From contig NZ_LMPM01000001.1 of the NCBI RefSeq assembly GCF_001423845.1, positions 1,403,493 to 1,467,492 of the forward strand: a stretch of 64,000 nt of DNA. Direction: 5' to 3'. The translations under genes were made by a program, and so were the position numbers. Origin of the DNA: Sphingomonas sp. Leaf357. Lineage in GTDB: Bacteria; Pseudomonadota; Alphaproteobacteria; Sphingomonadales; Sphingomonadaceae. The notes under the pieces were generated by a model. It searched no databases, was not told the DNA's origin, and saw only the letters and a list, made by a program, of their open reading frames with translations. Below are positions 37,413 through 46,754 of this stretch, one piece after another; position 1 is the first letter of the stretch; each line of letters begins with the position of its first letter.

Positions 37413-37473
37413 CGAATGCGATGGTGAGGTGCTTGTCCTCCGCGTTCTGCACGGTGCCCGCGATATCGAAGCG
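37411..37473 (+). pseudogene. Relic of a ParE/RelE-type toxin gene (C-terminal end only)
   Basis: Directly after the antitoxin relic, one frame reads DECDGEVLVLRVLHGARDIEAL. This is the last strand of ParE-like toxins (typically a V-x-V-x-R-V-L-H-G-x-R-D pattern). No N-terminal three quarters of the toxin exist, so the gene was removed by a deletion that joined its end to the antitoxin tail. The frame then runs into the antisense of the kinase gene at 37494. Together the two relics are a dead toxin-antitoxin module. The rest of 37205-37493 shows nothing else. Confidence 0.55.
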
Positions 37474-37493
37474 TTGGACTTCGCGCCGCCCGA

Positions 37494-38507
37494 TCAACCC
37501 GCCAATTCCAGCGTCACTCGCGTGCCCGTGCGGTCGCTGTCGGTGGTCAGCGTGCCCCCGGCCTGGCGTGCGAACGCTTCGATCAGGCGGGAGCCGAGGC
37601 CGTTGTGCGGGCCCGGCTTGGCCGGCATTTCCGGCAGGCCGACTCCGTCGTCGGTCACCACCACGGTCCAGCCCTTCCTGTGCGTGCGGAACGTCACCGC
37701 GATCGTGCCGATGTCGCGGCCGACAAAAGCGTGCTTGGCGGCGTTGGTGACGAGTTCGTTGATGATCAGCCCGATCGAGACCGCGCGGTCGCGCGGCACG
37801 TCCGCGGTGTCGGTGTCGCACGACAGGGCGATGCCGCCCTGAAGGAACAGGGCCTCGGACAAAGCGGCGCACAGATCGCCGAGATACTCCTTCATCTCGA
37901 CCAGTCCGGGCTGGCCGCTGCCGCGATAGAGATGGCGGTGCGCGCGGGCGATGCTGTCGACGCGGGCCTGCGCGCTGGCCAGCGCCTCGATCGTCGCCGG
38001 ATCGGTCGCGCGGCGCTTCTGCATGTCGAGCAGGCTGGCGACGATCGCGAAATTGTTCTTCATCCGATGATCGAATTCGCTGAGGAACAGATCACGGTCG
38101 GCGATCTCGCGATCGCGCTCCTCGGTCGCCAGCCGCGCGGAGCGGCGGAAGAGTTCGGCTATCGTGGTGGTGATGATCGAGGTGACCACGATGACGCCGA
38201 GGGTGAACGGACCCTTGGCGTCGGCGAAGTGGAACGAATTCGCGACCGGAAGCAGATAATACCAGGCATAGAGGATCGACAGCGACGCACTGACGAATCC
38301 GGCGCCCCAGCGTGCGAACAGGGTGGCGACGATCAGGGCGGGATAGACCAAAGCGAACGGCGCCGCACCCGGGGCGACGAGATCGAAGAACAGCCGGACA
38401 ATGCCCGCGCCACCGGCGGTGCACACGCCGACGCCGACCTGGGTCACCCAGACCGGGACGGTCGGGGCGAGACGGTCGCACAGATCGAGTTCGCCGAGAT
38501 GGGCCAT
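37494..38507 (-). CDS. Sensor histidine kinase, HisKA_2/HWE-like with DUF4118 membrane domain
   Basis: A 337-residue kinase. Residues 1-115 contain four hydrophobic segments resembling the DUF4118 (KdpD-like) membrane domain. A HisKA_2 box follows (FLSEFDHRMKNNFAIVASLL, His at about 148), then an ATPase domain with NELVTNAAKHAF and DDGVGLPE and GLGSRLIEAFARQ. Kinases of this class are abundant in sphingomonads and often feed general stress or light pathways. The ATG at 38507 is preferred; a TTG at 38537 is possible. No cognate regulator gene is adjacent, so it is an orphan here. Confidence 0.9.
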   Translation of the reverse strand: MAHLGELDLCDRLAPTVPVWVTQVGVGVCTAGGAGIVRLFFDLVAPGAAPFALVYPALIVATLFARWGAGFVSASLSILYAWYYLLPVANSFHFADAKGPFTLGVIVVTSIITTTIAELFRRSARLATEERDREIADRDLFLSEFDHRMKNNFAIVASLLDMQKRRATDPATIEALASAQARVDSIARAHRHLYRGSGQPGLVEMKEYLGDLCAALSEALFLQGGIALSCDTDTADVPRDRAVSIGLIINELVTNAAKHAFVGRDIGTIAVTFRTHRKGWTVVVTDDGVGLPEMPAKPGPHNGLGSRLIEAFARQAGGTLTTDSDRTGTRVTLELAG

Positions 38508-38576
38508 GCGCGGAATGGGCCGCGCGGTGCGGTTCAAGTCAAGTGCCGTTCGCGCGTCGATTGATTGCGATCAACG

Positions 38577-39389
38577 TCAAATCAGTGCCTTGCCGCGACG
38601 CCCGGCCAGATCGATGATATAGTGCCAGGCGACACGGCCCGATCGGCTGCCGCGCCGCGTGGCCCAATTGACCGCCTCGGCCGGATCGAAGGGCAGATCG
38701 TGGGCGGCGGCATAGCCCTGGACCGCGGCGAGATAGAGATCCTGGTCCATTACGTGGAAACCGAGGCTGAGACCGAAGCGGTCGGCGAGCGCGAGCTGAT
38801 CGTCGACCACATCGCGCGCGTTGATCGCGCTTTCCTGTTCGGCGATGTCGCGCGGGATCAGGTGGCGGCGATTGGACGTGACCAGCAGTCGCGCATTGGC
38901 CGGTCGCGCCTCCGCCCCGCCTTCCAGCATCGAACGCAACGCGCGGGCATCGCCGGCGGCATCGAAGCCGAGATCGTCGATGAACAGGGCGAACGCCCGG
39001 GGCAAATCGGCGATCAGCGCGAACAGGGCCGGCAGACTGTCGAGGCTCGCCGTGGCGATCTCGATCAGCGCGATGTCGGCACCTTCGGACTGAAGGTGGG
39101 CGACGGCGCTCTTGACCAAGGCCGACTTTCCGGTGCCGCGCGCACCCCAGAGCAGCACGTCGTGCGCGGCATTGCCCCGGGCGAGGCGATCGAGATTGGC
39201 GAGAATCGCGGTCTTCTGCGTCTCCACGCCGCGCAGTTGCGCCAGCGGCACGGTGGTGAACGCGCGGGCGGCGACCAAGGTGTCGCCGCGCCAGACATAA
39301 GCGGGATGCACGAGCGGATCGGCCGGGGCGGGCGGCGGCGGCGCGATGCGTTCGAGCGCGGCGGCGATGCGGTCGAGGGGGGCGGTCAT
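38577..39389 (-). CDS. DUF815 family AAA-type ATPase
   Basis: A 270-residue ATPase of the DUF815 family. Walker A is GARGTGKSALVK (about 87-98), Walker B-like FALFIDDLGFD follows, and LLVTSNRRHLIP is a sensor-1 segment. The C-terminus has WATRRGSRSGRVAWHYI, typical of the family. Its cellular role is unknown. The start at 39389 is used because upstream codons read through the neighbouring palindromic repeat. Confidence 0.88.
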   Translation of the reverse strand: MTAPLDRIAAALERIAPPPPAPADPLVHPAYVWRGDTLVAARAFTTVPLAQLRGVETQKTAILANLDRLARGNAAHDVLLWGARGTGKSALVKSAVAHLQSEGADIALIEIATASLDSLPALFALIADLPRAFALFIDDLGFDAAGDARALRSMLEGGAEARPANARLLVTSNRRHLIPRDIAEQESAINARDVVDDQLALADRFGLSLGFHVMDQDLYLAAVQGYAAAHDLPFDPAEAVNWATRRGSRSGRVAWHYIIDLAGRRGKALI

Positions 39390-39426
39390 GTGAGGGGTAT
39401 AGCGGGCACCGGTTGCGCCGTCATCT

Positions 39427-39531
39427 TCTCCCCTCCTGGAAGGGAGGGGCGGGGGTGGGTCGCTCTCCGGATGACGATGCAACTGCCCCACACCGACCCA
39501 CCCCCAACCCCTCCCTTCCAGGGAGGGGAGT
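39427..39531. repeat. Palindromic repeat (CTCCCTGGAAGGGAGG family)
   Basis: Arms TCTCCCCTCCTGGAAGGGAG and CTCCCTTCCAGGGAGGGGAG around about 65 bases, between prsT and the DUF815 gene (same strand). A second copy lies at 43099. Related in layout to the CTCCCGCTTGCGGGAG family. Confidence 0.85.
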
Positions 39532-39539
39532 AGAAATGG

Positions 39540-41726
39540 TTACAGCGTCTTCAGCACCGCAGTCGCCGCATCGCGATCGGTGAACCCCGGATCGCGCATC
39601 GCCGCCGCGATCTGCCCTTTCGCATCGGCACCGCGCCCGACATCCGCATAGACCTGAGCCAGATGCCAGCGGAGCGCGGCATGGTCCGGGGCGATCGCGA
39701 CGGCCTTTTCCAGCAACTGCACGGCCTGGCCATCCTTGCCCATCTGATACAGCGCCCAGCCATAGGCGTCCGCCGTCGCCGGATTGAGCGGGGCGAGGGC
39801 ATATGCGGCCCTGGCATAAGCCCGGCCCGTCTCGGCATCGTCGTCGCCGATATAGGCATAGGCCAGTTCGGTCAGCAACGCCGCGTCGCGATTGCCGATG
39901 CGTTCGCGCAAGGCCTCCAGCGTTTCGATCGCGGCGGCATATTCGCCGCCGGCGATCTGCCAATGCGCGGCGAGGCGCTGCGCGACGATATTTTGCGGGT
40001 TTTGCGACAGGAACAGGGCCAGCACGTTCGCGGCCTGCGGACGTTGCCCGGCGCGATCCAGCGCGTCGACCGCTCGGAGCATCGTCGGTTCGTCGAAACG
40101 GCTGTCGGCGGCGCGGCCATAGGCGCCCGCGGCGTCGGCATACCGGCCCAAGGCGGCGAACGTGTCGCCGAGTGCCAGCTGCGCGGCGGGGGCGCCGGGG
40201 GCCATGCGGACGAGCGCCTGCGCCTGGGCCAATGCCTGAGCGGTCTGCCCGGCATCGACCAGTCCGCGCAGATAGCCGACGCGCAGGCTCGGGTCGGCGG
40301 GATCGTCGCGCGCGAGGTCCCCGAGCACCGCGACGGTATCGTCCGCGCCGAAGGTCGTGGAGGTCGCGCTGCCGGGATAGGCCGCGCGATCGAGGAATTT
40401 CGCCGCCCAGTCGCGCTGGCCGGTGCGCTCGAACGCGCGCGCGACCAGCGTCAGCGTATAGGAATCGGCATCGCCGCGCAGCGCGACCGGACGCAATATG
40501 TCGAGCGCGCCCTGAGCATCGCCGGACCGGAGCAGCGCCGCTCCGAGCAGGCGGCGCGCGGAGATGTTCATCGGCTGCTGCCCGACCAATCGACGCCATT
40601 TGCTGATCGCGAGTTCGTACGCGCCCGATTGATAATCGAGCGTTCCGCCGAGCAGCAGCGCGCCGGGCAGGCCGTCCAGCGTATCGCCGGTGCGCTGCAT
40701 CAGGCCGCGCGCCAGATCGTAATTGCCGGCCCGCGCCGCCAGCACGGCCTGCAGATAGAAGGCCTGCGCGCTGTCCGGCCGGGTGGCGAGCGCGCGGCGC
40801 GTGGCGTCCAGCATGTCGCCGTAGCGCCCGGCGTCGCCCAGGGTGGAGGCATATTCGATCAGCGCGGGGTGATAATAATAATCGCGTTTCAGCGTCGCCT
40901 CGAACCAGGGCAATGCGGCGGTCAGGCCATATTGCGTGCGCACCAGTTCGGCGCGCAGCGTCAGCGCCTCCATATTGGCGGGATCGATCCTGGTCGCGCG
41001 GGTCGCGGCGTCGATCGCGCCGGTCACGTCGCCGCCATCATAGCGGATGCGGCCGAGATCGGACCAGGCGGCGCTGTCGTTCGGCGCGGCGGCGAGCAGG
41101 GTGGCGAGCAATCGCTGCGCGCCGGGGAAATCGCCCTGCGCCGCCAGTGCGCGTGCGCCGACGCGCAGCGCGTAGCCGGCGTATTTCGGCTTGGCTTTGG
41201 CTGCCTCGTCCAACGCGCGATCCGCATCGCCCTGCAACAGATAGGCATGGGCATAGAGTTGGTGCGCACGGCTGACGTCGAAGCCGGTCGCCTTCGCGCG
41301 ATCCAGTTCGGCCTGCGCGGCGAGCCCATCGCCGAGCGCGAGATAGGCGCGGGCGAGTACGGCATGGGCGAGGCCCCAGCTCGGATCGGTCTTGACCGCG
41401 GCCATCGCGTGATTGCGTGCGGCGCTGATGTTGCCGATGCCGAACGCGGTGAGGCTGCGCGCGACCGAGATCCGCGCGCTGGTGGCGTCGGCCTGTGCGG
41501 GGGCGGTGGCGGCGAAGGCGAAGAGGGTGGCGGCGATGATCGCCGCGCCACTTGCGAAAAGCGTCGTCCCCCACGCCGTCCGCCCTGAGCCTGTCGAAGG
41601 GCTGCCCTTCTTTCCGACCTTGGAAAGGAAGGGCAGTGCTTCGACAGGCTCAGCACGGACGGTGTGGATGGTGAGCGAATGCCCAACACGAATGGGAAGT
41701 CTGGCATGGTCACGCATGGAGATCAT
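39540..41726 (-). CDS. prsT: XrtA/PEP-CTERM system TPR-repeat protein PrsT
   Basis: A 728-residue protein. After an N-terminal stretch and one hydrophobic segment (about 56-76, ending APAQA) come about 17 TPR-like helical pairs to the end. This matches PrsT, the large TPR protein encoded beside prsK and prsR in exosortase (XrtA) and exopolysaccharide loci. It is likely periplasmic, possibly a scaffold for polymer export. Odd feature: residues about 19-50 are encoded by a palindromic repeat (41577-41665) read in frame, ahead of the hydrophobic segment. The start overlaps the prsR end by 17 bases; MRDHARLP at 41717 is an alternative. If the true start is downstream of the repeat, the insert is not translated. 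Confidence 0.85.
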   Translation of the reverse strand: MISMRDHARLPIRVGHSLTIHTVRAEPVEALPFLSKVGKKGSPSTGSGRTAWGTTLFASGAAIIAATLFAFAATAPAQADATSARISVARSLTAFGIGNISAARNHAMAAVKTDPSWGLAHAVLARAYLALGDGLAAQAELDRAKATGFDVSRAHQLYAHAYLLQGDADRALDEAAKAKPKYAGYALRVGARALAAQGDFPGAQRLLATLLAAAPNDSAAWSDLGRIRYDGGDVTGAIDAATRATRIDPANMEALTLRAELVRTQYGLTAALPWFEATLKRDYYYHPALIEYASTLGDAGRYGDMLDATRRALATRPDSAQAFYLQAVLAARAGNYDLARGLMQRTGDTLDGLPGALLLGGTLDYQSGAYELAISKWRRLVGQQPMNISARRLLGAALLRSGDAQGALDILRPVALRGDADSYTLTLVARAFERTGQRDWAAKFLDRAAYPGSATSTTFGADDTVAVLGDLARDDPADPSLRVGYLRGLVDAGQTAQALAQAQALVRMAPGAPAAQLALGDTFAALGRYADAAGAYGRAADSRFDEPTMLRAVDALDRAGQRPQAANVLALFLSQNPQNIVAQRLAAHWQIAGGEYAAAIETLEALRERIGNRDAALLTELAYAYIGDDDAETGRAYARAAYALAPLNPATADAYGWALYQMGKDGQAVQLLEKAVAIAPDHAALRWHLAQVYADVGRGADAKGQIAAAMRDPGFTDRDAATAVLKTL
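41577..41665. repeat. Palindromic repeat (CTGAGCCTGTCGAAG family) inside prsT
   Basis: Arms CGTCCGCCCTGAGCCTGTCG and CGACAGGCTCAGCACGGACG, with inner arms GGGCTGCCCTTC/GAAGGGCAGTGC. The whole element is open in the prsT frame and encodes about 30 residues near the predicted N-terminus. Confidence 0.85.
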
Positions 41727-43068
41727 AGCTCTTCAAAAGATCGTACAGAGTGGGTCGGCTCACCCCCAACAGCTTGGCGGTGTTGGTGATGTTGCCATCG
41801 GCGCGGGCCAGCGCGTTGTGGATCGCCTTGCGATCCGCCGTCTCGCGGATCGTGCGCAGATTGAGCGGTTCCGGCTCGGCGTCTTCGGACAGGTCGAGAT
41901 CGGCGGCGGTGACGAGCTTGCCCTCGGCCATGATCACGGCACGCTTCATGCGGTTTTCCAGCTCGCGCACGTTGCCGGGCCAGCCCCATGCGTCGATCGC
42001 GGCGCGCGCATCGGGCGACAGGCCGGTGACGGCGGAGCCCATCGTCTTGGCGTATTTCTTGAGGAAATGCTGCGCGAGCAATCCGGCATCGCCCGAGCGT
42101 TCGGCGAGCGACGGGATGCGCACGACGATCTCGGCGAGGCGGTAATACAGATCCTCGCGGAACGCGCCGCTGGCGACCATCGCATCGACGTCCTGATGCG
42201 TCGCGCAGACGATCCGCGTATCGACCGCGATCGCCTTGCGCCCGCCGATCCGCTCGATCGTCCGCTCCTGCAGGAAACGCAGCAATTTGACCTGTAGCGG
42301 CAGCGGAATGTCGCCCACCTCGTCAAGGAACAGCGTGCCGCCGGCGGCCTGTTCGATCTTGCCCTCGGTGGTCTTCACCGCGCCGGTGAACGCGCCCTTT
42401 TCGTGGCCGAAGAGTTCGCTTTCCAGCAACGTCTCGGGGATCGCGGCGCAGTTGATCGCGACGAAGGCCCCCTTCGCGCGCGGAGACGAATCGTGCACGC
42501 CGCGCGCGAGCAATTCCTTGCCCGTACCGCTCGCGCCGAGCAGCATGACCGAGACGTCGGCATGCGCGACACGCTCGATCGTGCGCGTCACCTTGAGCAT
42601 TTCCGGCGCGGCGGTGATCATCCCGCCCAGCGCCGTGCCGCCGGCCTGCGCGGCGAGGCGGCGGTTCTCGGCCTCCAGCGCATGGACGTGGAAGGCGCGC
42701 GCGACGATCATGCCGAGCTGGTCGATGTCGATCGGCTTGGCATAGAAATCCCAGGCGCCGTCGGCGATCGCCTTCAGCGCGCTGTCGCGGGCACCGTGAC
42801 CGGACGCGACGATCACCTTGGTGTCGGGCTTCAGCTTCAGGATCTCGGCCAGCGTGGCGAAGCCCTCGGTCGTGCCGTCCGGGTCCGGCGGCAGGCCGAG
42901 ATCGAGCGTGACGACATCGGGCTCCTCGGACCGCAGCGCGTCGAGCGCGGAGGCGCGGTCGCCGGCGACGACGACGTCGTAACCCTCATACGCCCAGCGC
43001 AATTGGCGCTGCAGGCCGAGATCGTCCTCGACGATGAGGAGTTTCGGTTTGCCGACCGTCACGACCAC
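41710..43068 (-). CDS. prsR: PEP-CTERM-box response regulator PrsR (sigma54-dependent)
   Basis: A 452-residue NtrC-type activator. The receiver has Asp56 (VVTLDLGLP) and Lys111 (KPID). The AAA domain has Walker A GASGTGKE (178-185) and the sigma54-contact loop GAFTGA (225-230) intact. A Fis-type helix-turn-helix ends the protein (NITNTAKLLGVSRPTLYDLL). PrsR with PrsK is known from PEP-CTERM/exopolysaccharide loci, where it should activate sigma54 promoters of matrix genes. I found no clear -24/-12 promoter (TGGCAC-N5-TTGC) in this window, so its targets are probably elsewhere. Confidence 0.93.
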   Translation of the reverse strand: MVVTVGKPKLLIVEDDLGLQRQLRWAYEGYDVVVAGDRASALDALRSEEPDVVTLDLGLPPDPDGTTEGFATLAEILKLKPDTKVIVASGHGARDSALKAIADGAWDFYAKPIDIDQLGMIVARAFHVHALEAENRRLAAQAGGTALGGMITAAPEMLKVTRTIERVAHADVSVMLLGASGTGKELLARGVHDSSPRAKGAFVAINCAAIPETLLESELFGHEKGAFTGAVKTTEGKIEQAAGGTLFLDEVGDIPLPLQVKLLRFLQERTIERIGGRKAIAVDTRIVCATHQDVDAMVASGAFREDLYYRLAEIVVRIPSLAERSGDAGLLAQHFLKKYAKTMGSAVTGLSPDARAAIDAWGWPGNVRELENRMKRAVIMAEGKLVTAADLDLSEDAEPEPLNLRTIRETADRKAIHNALARADGNITNTAKLLGVSRPTLYDLLKSYDLHA

Positions 43069-43098
43069 TGGCCTCCGTTTGCCGGCAGGTCATCTTGC

Positions 43099-43202
43099 TC
43101 CCCTCCCTGGAAGGGAGGGGCTGGGGGTGGGTTGCTATCGAGGGAACGCCGTCCGCGCCTCATGCCGACCCACCCCCGGCCCCTCCCTTCCAGGGAGGGG
43201 AG
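43099..43202. repeat. Palindromic repeat (CTCCCTGGAAGGGAGG family)
   Basis: Arms CTCCCCTCCCTGGAAGGGAG and CTCCCTTCCAGGGAGGGGAG around about 65 bases, filling the 166-base gap between prsK and prsR. Its hairpin on the transcript could set the kinase-to-regulator expression ratio. Confidence 0.85.
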
Positions 43203-43234
43203 AAGACGTGCGCTTGTGGCTGTATCGTGAACGT

Positions 43235-45286
43235 TCATGCGGCCTGTTCCATGTGATGCGGTGCGGTGGCGGCGAGCGAGATGCGGAAATGCGTGCCCGC
43301 GCCCTCGCGGCTGGTGACGGACACGCCGCCGCCCATGCCCTGGGCCAGTTGGCGGGCCTCGAACGCGCCGATGCCGAAGCCGCCGGGCTTGGACGAGACG
43401 AACGGCTTAAACAATTTATCGCGCAGGAACGCGGGCGACATGCCGCAGCCGTGATCGATCACGTCGATCGTCACCGCATCGCCGTCGCGGCCGACCGCGA
43501 TCGTCACCGGATCGGTCGGCGCGCTCGCCTCGATCGCGTTTTGCAACAGATGGCCGAGCAATTGTTCGAGCCGCACCGGATCGGCATGCGCGAGCGCCGC
43601 CGTCCCCTTCGTCACGACCGGATGCTGCGCCCGCCGCCGCGCCGCGACCCGCTCGATCAGTTGCAGCATCTCGACGCTGCGCAGATCCTCGCCGCGCGCG
43701 CTGTGATGCTGCGACAGGCGCGCGAGCAGATCGTTCATGCGGCCGGCCGAATCCTGCAGCGTGGCGATCATGTCGGCGCGAAACTCAGGGTTGTCGGCGT
43801 GGCGCTCGGCGTTGCGCGCGGTCAGCGTCAACTGGCTGACGAGGTTCTTGATGTCGTGCAAGATGAAGGCGAAGCGGCGATTGAATTCGTCGAACCGCTC
43901 GCCCTCGGCCAGCGCTTCCTGCGCGCGCGCCTCGGCGAGGTAGCTGGCCACCTGCCGTCCGGCGATGCGCAGCAGATCGAAATCCTCCCAGTCGAGCGCG
44001 CGGTCCACCGGCGGGCGGGCGAGCAGGATCGCGCCCTGCAACCGGTCGAGATGCACCAGCGGCACGACGGCCCAGGCCTCCGGCAGGTCGAGCATCCATT
44101 GCGGCACGCTGGCGGCATCGGCCGTCACGGCGCCGGTCGCGCGCACCGAATCGAGTTCGACGATGCGCCCGTCGGTGGCGATGTGGCGGGCCAGCGCCTC
44201 TTCGCCGGCGGTCGCGGGCAGCGTGTCGCGGTCCCAGTTCCAGCCCGCGCCGATGCCGAGCGCCGCGCCGTCGGGAACGAGCAGCAGGCCGGCGGGGGAA
44301 TCGGTCAGGTCGGCGACCGCCTTCACCACCCGGGCGTCGAGCGCCACCGCGCCTTCGGGCTTGCCCAGCGTATCGGTGAAGCGGATCCATTCGGCGCGGT
44401 AATCATAGCGGTGGCGGAAGAGGTGCTTGGCCAGCTTCACCTTGGTCCACGCCTTCAGCCAGGGCGAGGAGACGAGGGTCAGCGTCGCGGCGGTCGATCC
44501 GAACACGAAGGCGGTCTGCGCCATGCGGGCATTGTCGCCGCCGATCGCGGCGATCGCGCTGGTCGCCAGCGCCATCATCAGCAGATACAGCACGACGCCG
44601 GCGAGGCTCAGCGACTGCCAAGCGACCGAGCGCGACAGGCGCAGCGTCCAGTCGCCGTTGCGCAACACGGCGATGGCGAACAGCGGCGCGAGCAGGGCCA
44701 TCGCCACGCCGCGCACCGCGATCAGCTCCACCGCGTAACCGTCGGTGGCATAACGGATGCCGGACAACACGAAATCCATCCCCCACATGCCGGCGAGCGC
44801 GATCACGACCAGGCGGATGCCGCCGCGCGCGCGCGGCGCGACCGCGGCATAGAGGTGATGCACCAGCACCAGCGCGCTGACCGCGACCATCATGCGTAAC
44901 AGCACGCGCGCGCTGTCGAGCTGCGGCGCGGTCCCCGGATCGATCGCAGCTACCAGAACGATGCCGATCCCGGCGAGCACGATCAGCACCACCGCGCCAT
45001 AGACGAAGGCGATCGCCCGCAGGTGCGGCGCGTCCCGATCGCGGCGGACGAGCGCGAACATGAAGCCGAGCCAGGCGAGGTTGCGCAGGCTTTCCGCCAC
45101 CCGAGCGGTCACGTCGCGCGCGTCGATCCCCGCCACCGCCAGCGCCCACAAGGCGGTGGCGATCAGCGCGACGACGAAGGTCAGACGCGGCAGTGCGGTG
45201 GTCGCATCGCGCAGTTGCGACAGGGCGATCATGCAGAACAGCAATGCCGCGAGCGCATGGCCCCACAGGATGATCGTCAGCGCCAC
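43235..45286 (-). CDS. prsK: XrtA/PEP-CTERM system histidine kinase PrsK
   Basis: A 683-residue kinase. About 8-9 transmembrane helices occupy residues 5-270. A GAF-like domain follows (about 310-460), then a dimerisation box FILHDIKNLVSQL with the phospho-His. The ATPase domain has LLQNAIEASAPTDP (N box), DHGCGMS and GGFGIGAFEARQLAQ. This is the layout of PrsK. It is four bases after the glycosyltransferase gene in transcription order, so sugar transferase, kinase, regulator and TPR protein appear co-transcribed. Confidence 0.92.
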   Translation of the reverse strand: MALTIILWGHALAALLFCMIALSQLRDATTALPRLTFVVALIATALWALAVAGIDARDVTARVAESLRNLAWLGFMFALVRRDRDAPHLRAIAFVYGAVVLIVLAGIGIVLVAAIDPGTAPQLDSARVLLRMMVAVSALVLVHHLYAAVAPRARGGIRLVVIALAGMWGMDFVLSGIRYATDGYAVELIAVRGVAMALLAPLFAIAVLRNGDWTLRLSRSVAWQSLSLAGVVLYLLMMALATSAIAAIGGDNARMAQTAFVFGSTAATLTLVSSPWLKAWTKVKLAKHLFRHRYDYRAEWIRFTDTLGKPEGAVALDARVVKAVADLTDSPAGLLLVPDGAALGIGAGWNWDRDTLPATAGEEALARHIATDGRIVELDSVRATGAVTADAASVPQWMLDLPEAWAVVPLVHLDRLQGAILLARPPVDRALDWEDFDLLRIAGRQVASYLAEARAQEALAEGERFDEFNRRFAFILHDIKNLVSQLTLTARNAERHADNPEFRADMIATLQDSAGRMNDLLARLSQHHSARGEDLRSVEMLQLIERVAARRRAQHPVVTKGTAALAHADPVRLEQLLGHLLQNAIEASAPTDPVTIAVGRDGDAVTIDVIDHGCGMSPAFLRDKLFKPFVSSKPGGFGIGAFEARQLAQGMGGGVSVTSREGAGTHFRISLAATAPHHMEQAA

Positions 45287-45290
45287 GGGA

Positions 45291-46679
45291 TCAGCGCACG
45301 CCCTCGGGCCACAACACCACGCGGATCGTCTGCAACAGGATCAGCAGATCGAGGAACGGCGAATAGTTCTTGGCGTAATAGAGGTCGTATTCCAGCTTCT
45401 GCCGGCTGTCCTCGATCGACGCACCATAGGGATAGTTGATCTGCGCCCAGCCGGTGATGCCGGGCTTCACCATGTGGCGTTCGGCGTAATAATTGAGCTG
45501 CTGTTCGAGGTCGTCGACGAATTGCGGACGTTCGGGGCGCGGGCCGACGAAGCTCATCTCGCCTTTCAGCACGCTCCAGGTCTGCGGCAGTTCGTCGATC
45601 CGGCATTTGCGGATGAAGCGGCCGATGCGGGTGATGCGCGGATCGTCCTTCTCGGCCCAGACGGCCTTGCCGGCGACCTCGGCGTCCTGGCGCATCGAAC
45701 GCAGCTTGATGCAGTCGAACCCCACGCCGTACAGCCCGACGCGGCGCTGGCGATAGAAGGCCGGTCCCTTGCTCTCCAGCTTGATCGCGATCGCGGTCAG
45801 GATGATCACGGGCGCCATCAGCGTCAGCAGCAAGGCGCTGGCCACGATATCGAACAGCCGCTTGAAGATGCTGGACAGCATCCGCCCGGACGAAAAGCCG
45901 TCGGAGAAGATCAGCCAGCTGGGATTGACGCTCTGCAGATCGACCCGGCCCGTCTCGCGTTCCAGGAAGGTCGAGATCTCGTTGACGTGCACGCCGGTCG
46001 TCTTGATCCGCAACAGATCCTTCAGCGGCAGCGCGTTGCGGCGTTCCTCCAGCGCGAGCACGACTTCGGAGGCGTTGAGCAGCACGACATGGTCGGCGAG
46101 ATTGTAGATCGCATCGCGGGCGATCGCTTCGGGAATCACGCGCTGCGGCTCGCTCATCGAGACGTAGCCGACGACGACGAAGCCGGCGCCGGGCGTCTGC
46201 CCCAGCGCCTTGAGCCGCGCCGCGCGCGCGCCGGCGCCGAGCACGACGACGCGACGCTTGAACGCCTGGCCGCCGATCATCTTGCCGAGCAGCACGCGCA
46301 GCGCGAACAGCAGCACGACCGCGGCAGGCATCGAATACAGCAGGTTCGAGCGCCAGAAGGTCATGCCCGGCAGCATGAAATAGATCACGCTGAGCAGGAT
46401 GACGCCGAGCGACACGGCGACCAGAATCCGCGCGGCGGCGTGGCGCAGCGATTGCAGCGAATTGGCCCCGTACACGCCGACCGCGATCATCGCGACTTCG
46501 AGGCTGGCAGCGAAGCTCAGCAATTGCGGGATCCGCGTATGGATCGGCTCGACCTTCATGCCGATCTGATCGGCGCGATAGACCCATCCGAACTCAGCCG
46601 CCGCGATCAGCAGCATCACGTCGAACAGCCCGAGCAGCAGCACGGCATGGGGCACATAATGCTTGAACAGCCTGATCAT
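45291..46679 (-). CDS. Undecaprenyl-phosphate sugar phosphotransferase, TIGR03013/XrtA-associated
   Basis: A 462-residue polyprenyl glycosylphosphotransferase that starts exopolysaccharide units by moving a sugar-1-phosphate from a nucleotide sugar to undecaprenyl phosphate. Four hydrophobic helices (about 10-130) lead to a Rossmann-like domain (VVVLGAGARAARL). A fifth helix (FKRLFDIVASALLL) and the catalytic domain follow, with FRQRRVG-like YRQRRVGLYG, CRIDELPQTWSVLKGEMSFVGPRPERP and VKPGITGWAQINYPYG. The start at 46679 (MIRLFKHY) matches the family; 49 upstream codons run through the tandem repeat region. Confidence 0.92.
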   Translation of the reverse strand: MIRLFKHYVPHAVLLLGLFDVMLLIAAAEFGWVYRADQIGMKVEPIHTRIPQLLSFAASLEVAMIAVGVYGANSLQSLRHAAARILVAVSLGVILLSVIYFMLPGMTFWRSNLLYSMPAAVVLLFALRVLLGKMIGGQAFKRRVVVLGAGARAARLKALGQTPGAGFVVVGYVSMSEPQRVIPEAIARDAIYNLADHVVLLNASEVVLALEERRNALPLKDLLRIKTTGVHVNEISTFLERETGRVDLQSVNPSWLIFSDGFSSGRMLSSIFKRLFDIVASALLLTLMAPVIILTAIAIKLESKGPAFYRQRRVGLYGVGFDCIKLRSMRQDAEVAGKAVWAEKDDPRITRIGRFIRKCRIDELPQTWSVLKGEMSFVGPRPERPQFVDDLEQQLNYYAERHMVKPGITGWAQINYPYGASIEDSRQKLEYDLYYAKNYSPFLDLLILLQTIRVVLWPEGVR

Positions 46680-46754
46680 GTTCGTCTCGCTCTTCGCCCG
46701 CGTGCTGTAAGTTTTTCCGACATGGGCGGATCGCTGTCGCAGAAATTGACAAAC

